Source: Paenibacillus sp. FSL R7-0345 (GTDB lineage Bacteria > Bacillota > Bacilli > Paenibacillales > Paenibacillaceae). Taken from it: a stretch of DNA of 64,000 bases. The stretch spans positions 5,481,001-5,545,000 of the forward strand of contig NZ_CP152002.1 of assembly GCF_038595055.1 (NCBI RefSeq), given 5' to 3'. Of the stretch, positions 43,097-51,965 are shown piece by piece. Position numbers and translations under genes: made by a program. Positions within the stretch are counted from its first letter, which is position 1, and every line of letters starts with the position of its first letter. The notes beneath the pieces are model-generated. The model saw nothing but the letters and a program-made list of their open reading frames with translations. It was not told the origin of the DNA and searched no databases.

Positions 43097-44926
43097 TTAC
43101 TCCTCCTGCACAAAGTTCAGTACCCGCTCGTCCACAGCCGCAGACTCCCCGAGGTCAGGCACATCTGTGAGCACAATTTCCCGGTCTCCGGGCGGACCGT
43201 GCAGCTCCAGCAGAACAATTTCGTTACGTCCTTTGCGGAGCAGGGGACCCGGTACATACAAAGTGTGCTGCGGGCCGGCCTTCCAGTACCTTCCAAGGTT
43301 AAAGCCGTTGATCCAGGCTATTCCTTTATTCCAGCCGTCAAACCGCAGGAAGGTATCCGCCACAGCCTCCGCCTCGAAGGTTCCCCGGTAAAAGGCCGGA
43401 CGCTCTTCGAGCGAAATTGCCGGTTCTTCTGAACTGACCTCATAATCCACCTGTTCCAGCACAGCCGGCTCCATCGGCAGCGTATAAATACTCCAGTTCG
43501 ATTGGAACTGGTTATCGATCAGCACTCCTTCAGTAATGCCTTTAGGGTCCCGGAGCCACGGCCCATAGTTGACCCGCCCCATATTCTCAACCAGAATATC
43601 CAGCCTTGCCCCTTCGGGAGGAATATTCAGCTCGAGCGGCAGCGGATTCCACCTCTCCACTACACCGAGCAGCTTGCCGTCCAGAAAAACCTGGGCACGG
43701 TCATGAACCTCGCGCAGATGCAGCTTTTGACCGGTCCTTGGTCCTTTAATCCTTGTGGAATACAGGATCAGGCCATATGCCTGATCCTGCTGCTCCATCG
43801 GCTGGACCGTGACCGATTGGGTGCGGCTGTCGGCCAGGGTATCCAGCTGCTTCAGCAGGTCCGCCGTTTCAGCCAGCTTTACCCGTCCATAAGCCAGTTT
43901 CGGAAGCGGCTCCGGCAGCGGGCAGCCTGCAGCGATGCCGTGCTTCCCGAGTACCTGCCGGATCGCCTTGTATTTATCCGTAATGTCGCCCCATTCGGTC
44001 AGCGGCGCATCGTAATCATAGCTGGTTACGGTCGGTTCATATCCTTCGCCATGGTTGGCTCCGCTATAGAAGCCGAAATTGGTTCCGCCATGGAACATAT
44101 AGAGATTCACCGAAGAGCCCTGCTCCAGCATTTCATCCAGTACCCGGGCAACATCCCCGGCTTCCCGGACATGATGGGGCTGCATCCAGTGGTCAAACCA
44201 GCCCAGCCAATATTCCATCACCATCAGCGGCTCATCCTGCCGGTACTCCCGGTATTTGCCGAAAGATTCCTCTACCCGGGACCCAAAGTTGACGGTTGCG
44301 TGCAGCCCTTCAACAGTGCCGCCAATCAGCATCTCATCGGTAGGTCCATCTGATGTAAACAGCAAGCAGTCTACCCCGCGCGAGATCAGCCCGTCGCGCA
44401 CATATTTCAGATAAGCTGTATCATTCCCGTAACTCCCGTATTCGTTCTCCACCTGCACAGCCACAACAGGCCCGCCGTTCGTGCAGAGCAGAGGCACTAG
44501 CAGCGGAATCAGCACATCGTAATACCGGTCCACCTTCTCCAGATATCCAGCGTCCATGCAGCGCAGCCCCATCCCCGATTTCAACAGCCATGCCGGAAGC
44601 CCTCCAAATTCCCATTCCGCACAAATATACGGACTAGGACGGACAATGACATGCAATCCGAGCGCTCCCGCTGTTTTAATAAAACCGGCGACATCTGCCA
44701 TTCCGTCAAACCGGAAGCTCCCTTCCGCCGGTTCATGAAAATTCCAGGGGATATAGGTCTCTACCGTATTGAAGCCGCATGCTTTCAGCTTCAGCAGCCG
44801 GTCCTCCCAATACTCCGGAACAATGCGGAAATAATGCATTGCCCCGGACAAAATCCGGTGCTCCCGGCCATCCAGCAGGTATTTCTGATCCTTCCATTCC
44901 AATCGGCTCAAGCTCGCCGCCCCCAT
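43097..44926 (-). CDS. Beta-galactosidase (GH35)
   Basis: A GH35 enzyme of about 609 residues. Acid/base Glu is in AVQVENEYGSYG and the nucleophile Glu in VMEYWLGWFDHW; RILSGAMHYFRIVPEYW and FNTVETYIPWNFHEP are family hallmarks. No signal peptide, so it removes terminal beta-galactose from imported oligosaccharides. The start is uncertain: the ATG at 44926 fits homologous N-termini but its AGGAGA is too close; a GTG at 45001 has no binding site; a TTG at 44911 is also possible. Last gene of the importer operon, ten or more bases after the binding-protein gene. Confidence 0.9.
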   Translation of the reverse strand: MGAASLSRLEWKDQKYLLDGREHRILSGAMHYFRIVPEYWEDRLLKLKACGFNTVETYIPWNFHEPAEGSFRFDGMADVAGFIKTAGALGLHVIVRPSPYICAEWEFGGLPAWLLKSGMGLRCMDAGYLEKVDRYYDVLIPLLVPLLCTNGGPVVAVQVENEYGSYGNDTAYLKYVRDGLISRGVDCLLFTSDGPTDEMLIGGTVEGLHATVNFGSRVEESFGKYREYRQDEPLMVMEYWLGWFDHWMQPHHVREAGDVARVLDEMLEQGSSVNLYMFHGGTNFGFYSGANHGEGYEPTVTSYDYDAPLTEWGDITDKYKAIRQVLGKHGIAAGCPLPEPLPKLAYGRVKLAETADLLKQLDTLADSRTQSVTVQPMEQQDQAYGLILYSTRIKGPRTGQKLHLREVHDRAQVFLDGKLLGVVERWNPLPLELNIPPEGARLDILVENMGRVNYGPWLRDPKGITEGVLIDNQFQSNWSIYTLPMEPAVLEQVDYEVSSEEPAISLEERPAFYRGTFEAEAVADTFLRFDGWNKGIAWINGFNLGRYWKAGPQHTLYVPGPLLRKGRNEIVLLELHGPPGDREIVLTDVPDLGESAAVDERVLNFVQEE

Positions 44927-45010
44927 TCTCCTGTAAGAACAAGAAAGCTCCGGAGCGGCCGGCAGGCGGTCCCCGAAGCTCTTTTGTTCTCCGTTTATCA
45001 CTAATATAAG

Positions 45011-46405
45011 CTACTTGTTTTCCTTTTCATTGATAATTTTGGTTGCTTCGTCTACCATCCAATTCTGCACATCATCAATGGATTCATCGCTGAGCATGAA
45101 TTTACTGAATCCGTCATTGATGACCTTCGTCAATTCTGAAGTAGAAACGGTAATTACACTGGAAGCGTCCAGGTACTGGATTTCATCGCCGAACAGTGTA
45201 TTTTGCAGGGACTCGACGTCGTACAGCTCCCTGTCCTCACCGATCAGACGGTCCAGCACGACTTGATTGTCTGCCTTCTTCCAGCCGGAGAATTCCAGTC
45301 TGGATTCCGAGTCCGCTGTTGTCATATAACGCATCAGCTTGAAGGATGCTTCCTTATGCTTAGTAGTTGAGCCCATGACGACCTGGGTGCCGCTGGTAAA
45401 ATATTTACCGCCTTCATAATCCTTCGGTTCAGCATTTGCCGGAGGCAGCGGAACCGGTGCGAATGCCGTAGTGAAGCTGTGCGGATATTGCTCCTGATTG
45501 CCCGGGTCCGGAATGGTCCAGCTGCCCGTCAGCACCATAGCAGCTTCTTCATTAAAGAACTCGGTCCGGTAATTCAGCTTGGCAGCCAGCACATCAGCGT
45601 AAGGCTTGGCCGACTGATCGGCAGTCTCCATATCTTTCCGGAGCTGGAAAAAGTATTTATAGGTCGGGTCTGCTAAAATCGTGGTGCCGTCGTCATAGCG
45701 GAACGGGTCCTTCATTACCGTCTGCGCCGGGGCGTTCATGTACAGCTCCCAGGTATGAAAGTATGTTCCGTAGCGCTTGTCTACCCCCTCGCCTTTGTTC
45801 AGCTTCTTGGCGTAATCGCGGTAGTCATCCCAGGTCCAGCCATAGGTCGGCACCGGCAATCCGGCTTCGTCCAGAGCATCCTTGTTGAGAAGGACATAGT
45901 TGAAGCTTGAAGTAAGCTGCATGCCGTAGTACTGGTCATCAATTTTTGGATTGACATAATACTCTTCCTCGGGAACAAGGCTGTTCTGTTCATACAATTC
46001 ATTAAGCGGTGACAGGGCTCCTCTTGTGGCCCGTTCATATACTGCACCCAGGTTCGGCAGTGCAACTACGTCTACAGCTTCACCAGAAGAGATCAGAAAG
46101 TCCAGCTTCTTCAGCATTTCAACAGAGTCTCCCGGAACCAGCACCACATGCTCTACCTTGATTTCCGGATTCTGCTTCATAAAGTCTGCAAGCATGGCGT
46201 CCGTGCCCGCCGTTTGCGCTTCATTATCCCAGTTATAGTACTTGATGGTTACCGGCTCCGATGCGCTGCCCGGGTTACCGGCCGAGCCGCCGTTTGAGGC
46301 CTCCTCCGAGCCCGCTGAATTGCCCCCGCACCCGCTGACTGCAATGGCGCCGGTCAGTAATAAGGCCAGCGCTGCCGCTGCTCTGCGTTTTGACACTTGT
46401 TTCAT
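45011..46405 (-). CDS. Carbohydrate ABC transporter substrate-binding lipoprotein
   Basis: A 464-residue binding protein of the family-1 (MalE-like) type. The signal peptide ends in the lipobox VSGC (Cys about 26), followed by a Gly/Ser/Asn-rich linker, and the core opens with TIKYYNWDNE. ATG after AAGGGGG. It works with the two permeases upstream; a separate promoter region with the shared motif (46483-46496) lies before it, so expression can exceed that of the permeases. Ligand presumably an oligosaccharide from the GH88/lyase pathway (context). Confidence 0.92.
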   Translation of the reverse strand: MKQVSKRRAAAALALLLTGAIAVSGCGGNSAGSEEASNGGSAGNPGSASEPVTIKYYNWDNEAQTAGTDAMLADFMKQNPEIKVEHVVLVPGDSVEMLKKLDFLISSGEAVDVVALPNLGAVYERATRGALSPLNELYEQNSLVPEEEYYVNPKIDDQYYGMQLTSSFNYVLLNKDALDEAGLPVPTYGWTWDDYRDYAKKLNKGEGVDKRYGTYFHTWELYMNAPAQTVMKDPFRYDDGTTILADPTYKYFFQLRKDMETADQSAKPYADVLAAKLNYRTEFFNEEAAMVLTGSWTIPDPGNQEQYPHSFTTAFAPVPLPPANAEPKDYEGGKYFTSGTQVVMGSTTKHKEASFKLMRYMTTADSESRLEFSGWKKADNQVVLDRLIGEDRELYDVESLQNTLFGDEIQYLDASSVITVSTSELTKVINDGFSKFMLSDESIDDVQNWMVDEATKIINEKENK

Positions 46406-46482
46406 CCTGTTTTCCCCCTTGACCGTAAATGGATGATGCTCCTCTTTGCTACCTTAGTATATCGGGCTGCCCGGACAGCCAA

Positions 46483-46496
46483 GTGTATAATTTTGA
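46483..46496 (-). promoter_or_regulatory. Candidate YesN-type operator before the binding-protein gene
   Basis: Minus strand TCAAAATTATACAC, 21 bases before a TATACT -10 box. The same 14 bases occur before the GH88 gene and a variant before the permease operon. Confidence 0.55.
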
Positions 46497-46545
46497 GGTG
46501 CAACGGGGAGATTTTTTACCTTCTTCGGACACCGCCCTGCAGGGT

Positions 46546-47382
46546 CTAGCCTTTGACTCCGCCCAGGGCAATCCCGTTAATGACCTGCTTCTGCATGACA
46601 ATAAAGACAGCCAGCAGCGGAATGATTGCCGACAGGGCAGCCATCATCATGATGGCGTAGTTGTTTGTGTAGTCGTCGCGGAAAAGCGTAATCCCCAGCG
46701 GAATGGTATACAGCTTCTTGCTCATCAGGAAAATCAGCGGGTTCTGGTAATCATTCCAGGTCCAGATGAATTTAATAATGGCTACGGTAGCAAGCACCGG
46801 TTTGCACAGCGGAATCATAATAGAAGCAAATGTGCGCAGATGTCCTGCCCCGTCAATCCGTGCAGCCTCAATATATTCATCACTGATGTCCATCATAAAT
46901 TGACGGAGCAGAAAGGTAAAATAAATCGAGAACATGCTCATCAGGATAATGGCCGCATGGGTATCGTACAATCCGAGCCAGCGGATAATCAGAAACCGCG
47001 GAATCAGCGTTGCCTGGTCAGGAATAATCATAAAGGACAGCAGCGCCAGAAAAATCAGATTTCTGCCCTTGAAATGCAGCTTCGTCAGCCCGTAAGCAGA
47101 CATTGAGGAGATAATAAGGGTGAGCAGCGTCGTAATGACAGCTACCTTCAAAGAATTGAAGTAGAAATCATAAAACGGCACCCGGCCCATCCACACCGCT
47201 TTGAAATTGTAAATGACATTGATATTATCGGGAATCCACTGGATCGGAAAACGCATAACATCCTTTTCAAATTTAAAGGCTGCCGAGACCATCCAGATCA
47301 GCGGGACCAGAAAGACTATGGACACAATCCCCATCACAAGGGTCAGAACCGATTTCGAGATATTTTTGCTTATGATTTGCAT
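46546..47382 (-). CDS. Carbohydrate ABC transporter permease (MalG type)
   Basis: A 278-residue six-helix permease with EAA loop YIEAARIDGAGHLRTFASIM for docking the ATPase. The ATG at 47382 was chosen for AAGGGAGGG nine bases upstream and lies 19 bases after the stop of the partner permease. C-terminus GIALGGVKG is typical. Works with the lipoprotein at 45011 and a shared ATPase encoded elsewhere. Confidence 0.93.
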   Translation of the reverse strand: MQIISKNISKSVLTLVMGIVSIVFLVPLIWMVSAAFKFEKDVMRFPIQWIPDNINVIYNFKAVWMGRVPFYDFYFNSLKVAVITTLLTLIISSMSAYGLTKLHFKGRNLIFLALLSFMIIPDQATLIPRFLIIRWLGLYDTHAAIILMSMFSIYFTFLLRQFMMDISDEYIEAARIDGAGHLRTFASIMIPLCKPVLATVAIIKFIWTWNDYQNPLIFLMSKKLYTIPLGITLFRDDYTNNYAIMMMAALSAIIPLLAVFIVMQKQVINGIALGGVKG

Positions 47383-47401
47383 GCTTAATCCCTCCCTTAT
47401 C

Positions 47402-48340
47402 CTAAGCTTGTTCGTTCCGCAGCTTCCAGGTCGCAACCGTAATCACACCGATAATTGCGAACAGAAGCCAGGAAATAGCCGAAGCATAGCCCATATCATA
47501 GTTGGTGAAGCCTTCTTCATAAATGCGGTAGACCAGCACTGTCGATGAATTGTTCGGTCCGCCCTCGGTCAGGTAGGAGATAATATCGAATACCTTGAAG
47601 GAGCCGATCAGCATCGTAATAAGCAGGAAAAAGGTAGTCGGGCGCAGCAGCGGAACCGTAATCCGCAGAAATTTCCTGACCGGCGTCGCACCGTCAATAT
47701 CAGCCGCTTCATAAATTTCACTGGATATGTTAGTCAGGCCAGCCGTGTAGATAATGATTGTATATCCCAGGCTCGCCCAGGTGCTGATAATGGCGATGGA
47801 CAATAACGAGGTGCTTGGATCAACCAGCCATTTTGGCGGCGAATCAATGCCTAGCTGCATCAGCACCTGGTTAACCGGTCCCAGCGACGGATGCAGCAGC
47901 GCGCTCCATACAGCCGCAATGGCAATAATCGATGAGATGTACGGAATAAAGAAGACAACTTTGAAATAGCTCTTTAAAAAAACACTGTTATTGATAATAA
48001 CAGCCAGCACCAGTGCTACAGCGATGGGAACAGGCACCGTCATCACAGTGTAGAGCAGGTTATTCTTCAGCGCTTCAATGACGGCAGGGTCCCGGAACAG
48101 CTCGGCGTAATTCCCCAGCCCGATCCATTCGATGCCGGACACGCCGGACAGCATATCCCATTTGGAAAAGCTCAGATACAGTGAGAAACCAAGCGCGAAC
48201 ACATTCAATAGCAGCATGCCGATAATTTCAGGGGTCAGAAACAGCCAGCCGACCAGCGCTTCCTTCCGCTTCGGCGTCCAGAATTTTTTGTCCGCGGTCC
48301 GGCTTTGGCCGGTCAGTGCGGCTTTTTTTACAGCTTCCAC
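47402..48340 (-). CDS. Carbohydrate ABC transporter permease (MalF/UgpA type)
   Basis: A 312-residue permease, first gene of the importer operon. EAA loop YEAADIDGATPVRKFLRITVP is intact, and six helices are apparent after a polar 30-residue N-terminus. The GTG at 48340 has GAGGTGATC seven bases upstream, better than the ATG at 48358. Own promoter region upstream, after the terminator that ends the YesN gene. Confidence 0.92.
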   Translation of the reverse strand: MEAVKKAALTGQSRTADKKFWTPKRKEALVGWLFLTPEIIGMLLLNVFALGFSLYLSFSKWDMLSGVSGIEWIGLGNYAELFRDPAVIEALKNNLLYTVMTVPVPIAVALVLAVIINNSVFLKSYFKVVFFIPYISSIIAIAAVWSALLHPSLGPVNQVLMQLGIDSPPKWLVDPSTSLLSIAIISTWASLGYTIIIYTAGLTNISSEIYEAADIDGATPVRKFLRITVPLLRPTTFFLLITMLIGSFKVFDIISYLTEGGPNNSSTVLVYRIYEEGFTNYDMGYASAISWLLFAIIGVITVATWKLRNEQA

Positions 48341-48421
48341 TTCGATCACCTCTAACATGATTTGTTGAAATAATCATACGGGAAGGACCCCGATTTCAAA
48401 GGCCGGATTCTGACCGGTAAC

Positions 48422-48435
48422 AGGTAAGATTTTGA
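48422..48435 (-). promoter_or_regulatory. Candidate YesN-type operator before the permease operon
   Basis: Minus strand TCAAAATCTTACCT, a variant of the motif at 46483 and 55343, 44 bases before a TATGAT -10 box. A second GTCAAAA lies ten bases upstream. Confidence 0.5.
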
Positions 48436-48471
48436 CCTTTTTGACAGGGGCTTAATCGGGAAGGCGGACAT

Positions 48472-48498
48472 AAAAACAGCCGCGCATATATGCGCGGC
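48472..48498 (-). terminator. Intrinsic terminator after yesN-like gene
   Basis: The 20-base perfect palindrome GCCGCGCATATATGCGCGGC is followed on the minus strand by TGTTTTTAT. It ends the GH88-lyase-YesM-YesN operon. Confidence 0.85.
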
Positions 48499-48533
48499 AC
48501 GGTCATACGGAGGCGAGGCTGGAACTGAAGCAT

Positions 48534-50129
48534 TCAGGGTGTCCGCCGGAGCTGCTTCTTCTGTTTGTAATCGCTCGGGGTCACTCCGATATATTTTTTG
48601 AAAACCTTGGAAAAGTAGGCCCTGTCGGAATAGCCAAGGCCCATCGCCAGCATTTCCAGCGTCTGGCTTGAGCTTTTCAGCATATTGGCCGCAATTCTCA
48701 TTTTGTACTGATGCACATAATCGGTGAAGCTTAGACCCGTCAGGCGCTTGAAATACCGGGAGAAATAGCTTGGATTCAGGTACAGATACTGCGCAATATC
48801 AATAGAAGTAATATTCTCTGTCAGATGCTGGTCGATGAACGCCTGAATAACCTGAAGCCTCGGCTCATTTGCAGGTACAGGCGCAGAATACGTCCCCTGC
48901 TCTCTTACAAGCTGCTCCATCCGTCCAAAGGCAAGCCCCAGCGTGTCCTCAGCTGTTCTTGCTTCACCGAGATAGTAATAAATATCTTCATCCGGCTTCC
49001 GGCACGCGAACAGCACCTCCGCACCGCGCATCAGCTGGATCAGCTCACCAATCCACTCGCCAGGCTCTGTCCTGCGGCTTAGCGCCTCCTGTCCGAACTG
49101 CTCCAGTACCAGCCGGATAGCCTCAACCTCCTTCTCAAGGATAGCCTTCTCCAGCTTATTGCGGAACGGATCGGCAAATCCTTGAGGTGCCGGATAGAAC
49201 ATGTTCTCCAGCAGCTGGCTGCAGGGAGCCATAACAAGCTGCTCCGTGCTGTAGAACTCGGGCCTGCCTAATCTGAGCTGCTGATAGACCGCTCCGGCAG
49301 CCTGAAGCGCCAGCCGGTCCGACACCGCAACAATCTGCAGGGTCAGCTTGAGGTAAGCCGAGCTCTGGGCAATCAGCTCCTCCAGATAGGAGTGGAAGTA
49401 CGCCGCATCGTTACCGGCCAGATTATGACGGTAATTGTACAGGATCATGAACTGCTCCTGTTCGATGAACGGGGTAATCCCTTCGTAGGACTCCGCAATT
49501 TCCAGCGCAATATTGTAAACCGCATAACGGATAAGCGGCAGATTGCTCCGGTTGTAAAAAGGTTCATAGGCACAGTAGCGGAGATTAACGATGCCCATCA
49601 TAAACCAGGGATAGCTCCAGGATATTCCCAGCCGGGCGGCATGCGGACGGACCCGCTCCAGATCTGCACCATCCATGATCATCTGCAGAAGCGCCCGTCT
49701 CAGCAGCCCCCCGTTATTCGGCATGCTCTCCAGCTGGCTTCCTGCAATACCTGATTTCAGGCGGGAAACTGATTTGCGCAGACTTGCCTCCAGCTGCTCT
49801 GCAGACAGCTTGTCCTTAAGCAGATAGTCATCAGCATCCAGCCTGACCGCGGCCTGGGCGTAGTGAAAATCCTCATGACAGGTCAGGAAGATGATCCTCA
49901 CATCAGGCTTCATTGCCGTAAACTCTGCAGCCAGCTCAATTCCGGATTTCTTGGGCAGCCCAATATCTGTAATGACGATATCAGGCTGCGTCTCCCTGAA
50001 CATGTGGAGCGCCTTGGCGCTGGAATACGTGCTTCCGGCTACATGCAGGTCCAATTCCTCCCAGTCAATCATCTGCTGCAGCACCTTCAGCATTGGAATA
50101 TCGTCGTCGATCAGCATGACTCTGTGCAT
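48534..50129 (-). CDS. yesN: YesN-type response regulator (AraC output domain)
   Basis: A 531-residue regulator: receiver domain with phosphoacceptor Asp55 (VITDIGLPKKSG) and Lys in LLKDK, a long central region (about 140-420) and AraC-type double helix-turn-helix at the end (about 425-528; YSDRAYFSKVFKKYIGVTPSDYK). Partner of the kinase gene 21 bases upstream. ACAGGAGG lies before the ATG. It most likely switches on the three units that carry the TCAAAATTATACAC-type motif. Confidence 0.92.
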   Translation of the reverse strand: MHRVMLIDDDIPMLKVLQQMIDWEELDLHVAGSTYSSAKALHMFRETQPDIVITDIGLPKKSGIELAAEFTAMKPDVRIIFLTCHEDFHYAQAAVRLDADDYLLKDKLSAEQLEASLRKSVSRLKSGIAGSQLESMPNNGGLLRRALLQMIMDGADLERVRPHAARLGISWSYPWFMMGIVNLRYCAYEPFYNRSNLPLIRYAVYNIALEIAESYEGITPFIEQEQFMILYNYRHNLAGNDAAYFHSYLEELIAQSSAYLKLTLQIVAVSDRLALQAAGAVYQQLRLGRPEFYSTEQLVMAPCSQLLENMFYPAPQGFADPFRNKLEKAILEKEVEAIRLVLEQFGQEALSRRTEPGEWIGELIQLMRGAEVLFACRKPDEDIYYYLGEARTAEDTLGLAFGRMEQLVREQGTYSAPVPANEPRLQVIQAFIDQHLTENITSIDIAQYLYLNPSYFSRYFKRLTGLSFTDYVHQYKMRIAANMLKSSSQTLEMLAMGLGYSDRAYFSKVFKKYIGVTPSDYKQKKQLRRTP

Positions 50130-50150
50130 AATGTTAACCTCCTGTGATCT

Positions 50151-51845
50151 TTAACGGTCCGGTTCCGGAATACTGAGAACAGCCGAAATGCCGCCTTGCG
50201 CGTTTGTACACAGCTCCATCGCCGCAGCCGGACCAAAGGTCAGACGCAGACGCTGAATCACGTTCCGCAAGCCTACCCTCCGGTAAGCGGCATACTCTTC
50301 CGATTCCGGGTCATTCAGCTGGCGGTTCAGCGCCACAAGCAGCTCTTCCTCCATTCCCCAGCCATTGTCGGCAATGATTATAGTGACGATGCCCTGCTCC
50401 CTGGATGCGCTTAGCGCAATCCGGGGATTCTCACGGTCGACCAGGCCATGGACAATGGCATTCTCCACAAGCGGTTGAAGCACCAGCTTCGGGACAGCAA
50501 ACTTTTCCAGATCAGGCGTCAGCCCGAATTCCAGCTGCAGCTCCATTTCATTGCGTACATTCATGATATCGGCATAATATCCGAGCAGCCGGCATTCCTC
50601 TTCCAGCGTAGAAGGCTCACTGACCTTCAGATAAGCACGGAGCAGTCCCATCAGCGAATCGATAACACTGCTGTGCAGCTGGTCATTATTCAGGATCAGG
50701 CTGCATTTAATTGAATTCAGGGTATTGATCAAAAAATGCGGCCGGATTTGCATAAACAGGGCCTCCAGCTCAATCACCCGCTTCTGCTCCTGTTCCTGCT
50801 CGATATTGGCTATCAGCACCTCAATTTCATCCAGCATCAGGTTAAAGGAGGAGCCCAGCTCCGCAATATCATCCTTGCCGACGATATCCAGCCGCATGTC
50901 ACGGTTGCCCATTGTAAACTGGCGGGCCACCCGCTGCAGCTTGCGGATCGGGCTGTGCAGCCTTTTCGCAAAGAAAAGCGAGATAACGGAGAACAGCAGG
51001 GTAAAGAGCAGCACCAGGCCAATTCCAGTGTAAAATGCACGTGAGATCTGCCCGGTCAGCGCTTCCTCGGACGTTTCGTAGACAAGTGTCCAGTCTGTTT
51101 TGTCCAGCACTGTCTCCAGACGGAGCTTTGCGTCCGGCGTTTTCTCCGGCTGCAGCGCCATATCCGGGCCGCCGGCGATCCGCACTCCGCTGCCGTCAAA
51201 CAAGGCTGGCGAGCCAAACTCCACCCGGCTGAGCAGCTGCTCAAAATAAGACGTCCTGATAGCGATCAGCAGCACTGACGTATAGGGCTGTGCCGCTCCC
51301 CCGCCGATGACTCTGGCGATATAATAAGTCCCCTTGCCATCCGCTTCATCCTTTACAAGGCCAAGCCACTGCAGTACGGCAGGCCGGAAAGGGTCAACCT
51401 TAGCCAGCAGCTGGTCCAGCCGCCCGCTCATTGCCGTCAGATTCTCCGAATCAGGCGAAATGACAAACCCTGCCCGGTTGACCAGATACATGCGGATGCT
51501 GTTATTTAAGGGCTTGGAGGTAATGAGCGAAAAGCTGTCCTTGATTTTCATAAACCGGGTATAGTCTGTGTATGTGTTTATCCGGCCGGTATCAGCAAAA
51601 TTATCCAGTGAGGCACGGAGGCCGGTATCGTTAACAATATAATGCGAGGCAAAGGTTACATCATCAATGGTCCGCTCGATCTCACCGGCAATAACGTTCA
51701 GCATGCTGCTGTTGCTCAGCTGGAATTTCTCGATCATATTCTGCTTGAGCAGGGTATACGAGAAGACGGAGACTGCGAGGATCGGCAATATAATGAACAG
51801 CAGAAACGACAGCTGGATTCTCCGGTAGTAGGTAAGTTTATGCAT
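50151..51845 (-). CDS. yesM: YesM-type sensor histidine kinase
   Basis: A 564-residue kinase: helix at about 10-30, extracellular Cache-like sensor (about 35-280), helix at about 281-303, HAMP, then the His-kinase domain with His in QIRPHFLINTLNSIK and a HATPase_c domain (VENAIVHGLVDRE, DNGWGMEEE). It senses an extracellular sugar and phosphorylates the downstream YesN-like protein. GAGGCG lies before the ATG. Same operon as the lyase, 120 bases after it. Confidence 0.92.
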   Translation of the reverse strand: MHKLTYYRRIQLSFLLFIILPILAVSVFSYTLLKQNMIEKFQLSNSSMLNVIAGEIERTIDDVTFASHYIVNDTGLRASLDNFADTGRINTYTDYTRFMKIKDSFSLITSKPLNNSIRMYLVNRAGFVISPDSENLTAMSGRLDQLLAKVDPFRPAVLQWLGLVKDEADGKGTYYIARVIGGGAAQPYTSVLLIAIRTSYFEQLLSRVEFGSPALFDGSGVRIAGGPDMALQPEKTPDAKLRLETVLDKTDWTLVYETSEEALTGQISRAFYTGIGLVLLFTLLFSVISLFFAKRLHSPIRKLQRVARQFTMGNRDMRLDIVGKDDIAELGSSFNLMLDEIEVLIANIEQEQEQKRVIELEALFMQIRPHFLINTLNSIKCSLILNNDQLHSSVIDSLMGLLRAYLKVSEPSTLEEECRLLGYYADIMNVRNEMELQLEFGLTPDLEKFAVPKLVLQPLVENAIVHGLVDRENPRIALSASREQGIVTIIIADNGWGMEEELLVALNRQLNDPESEEYAAYRRVGLRNVIQRLRLTFGPAAAMELCTNAQGGISAVLSIPEPDR

Positions 51846-51965
51846 GCACTGCGCCTCTTTCGTTTCGGGTCATTTGCATCTATTGTAACAGCTCCCGGCA
51901 GCGGATGGACATCCCCTGAAGACCCCGGCCCTCAGGAAAAATACTCCACTGGCTGCCCGTCATTA

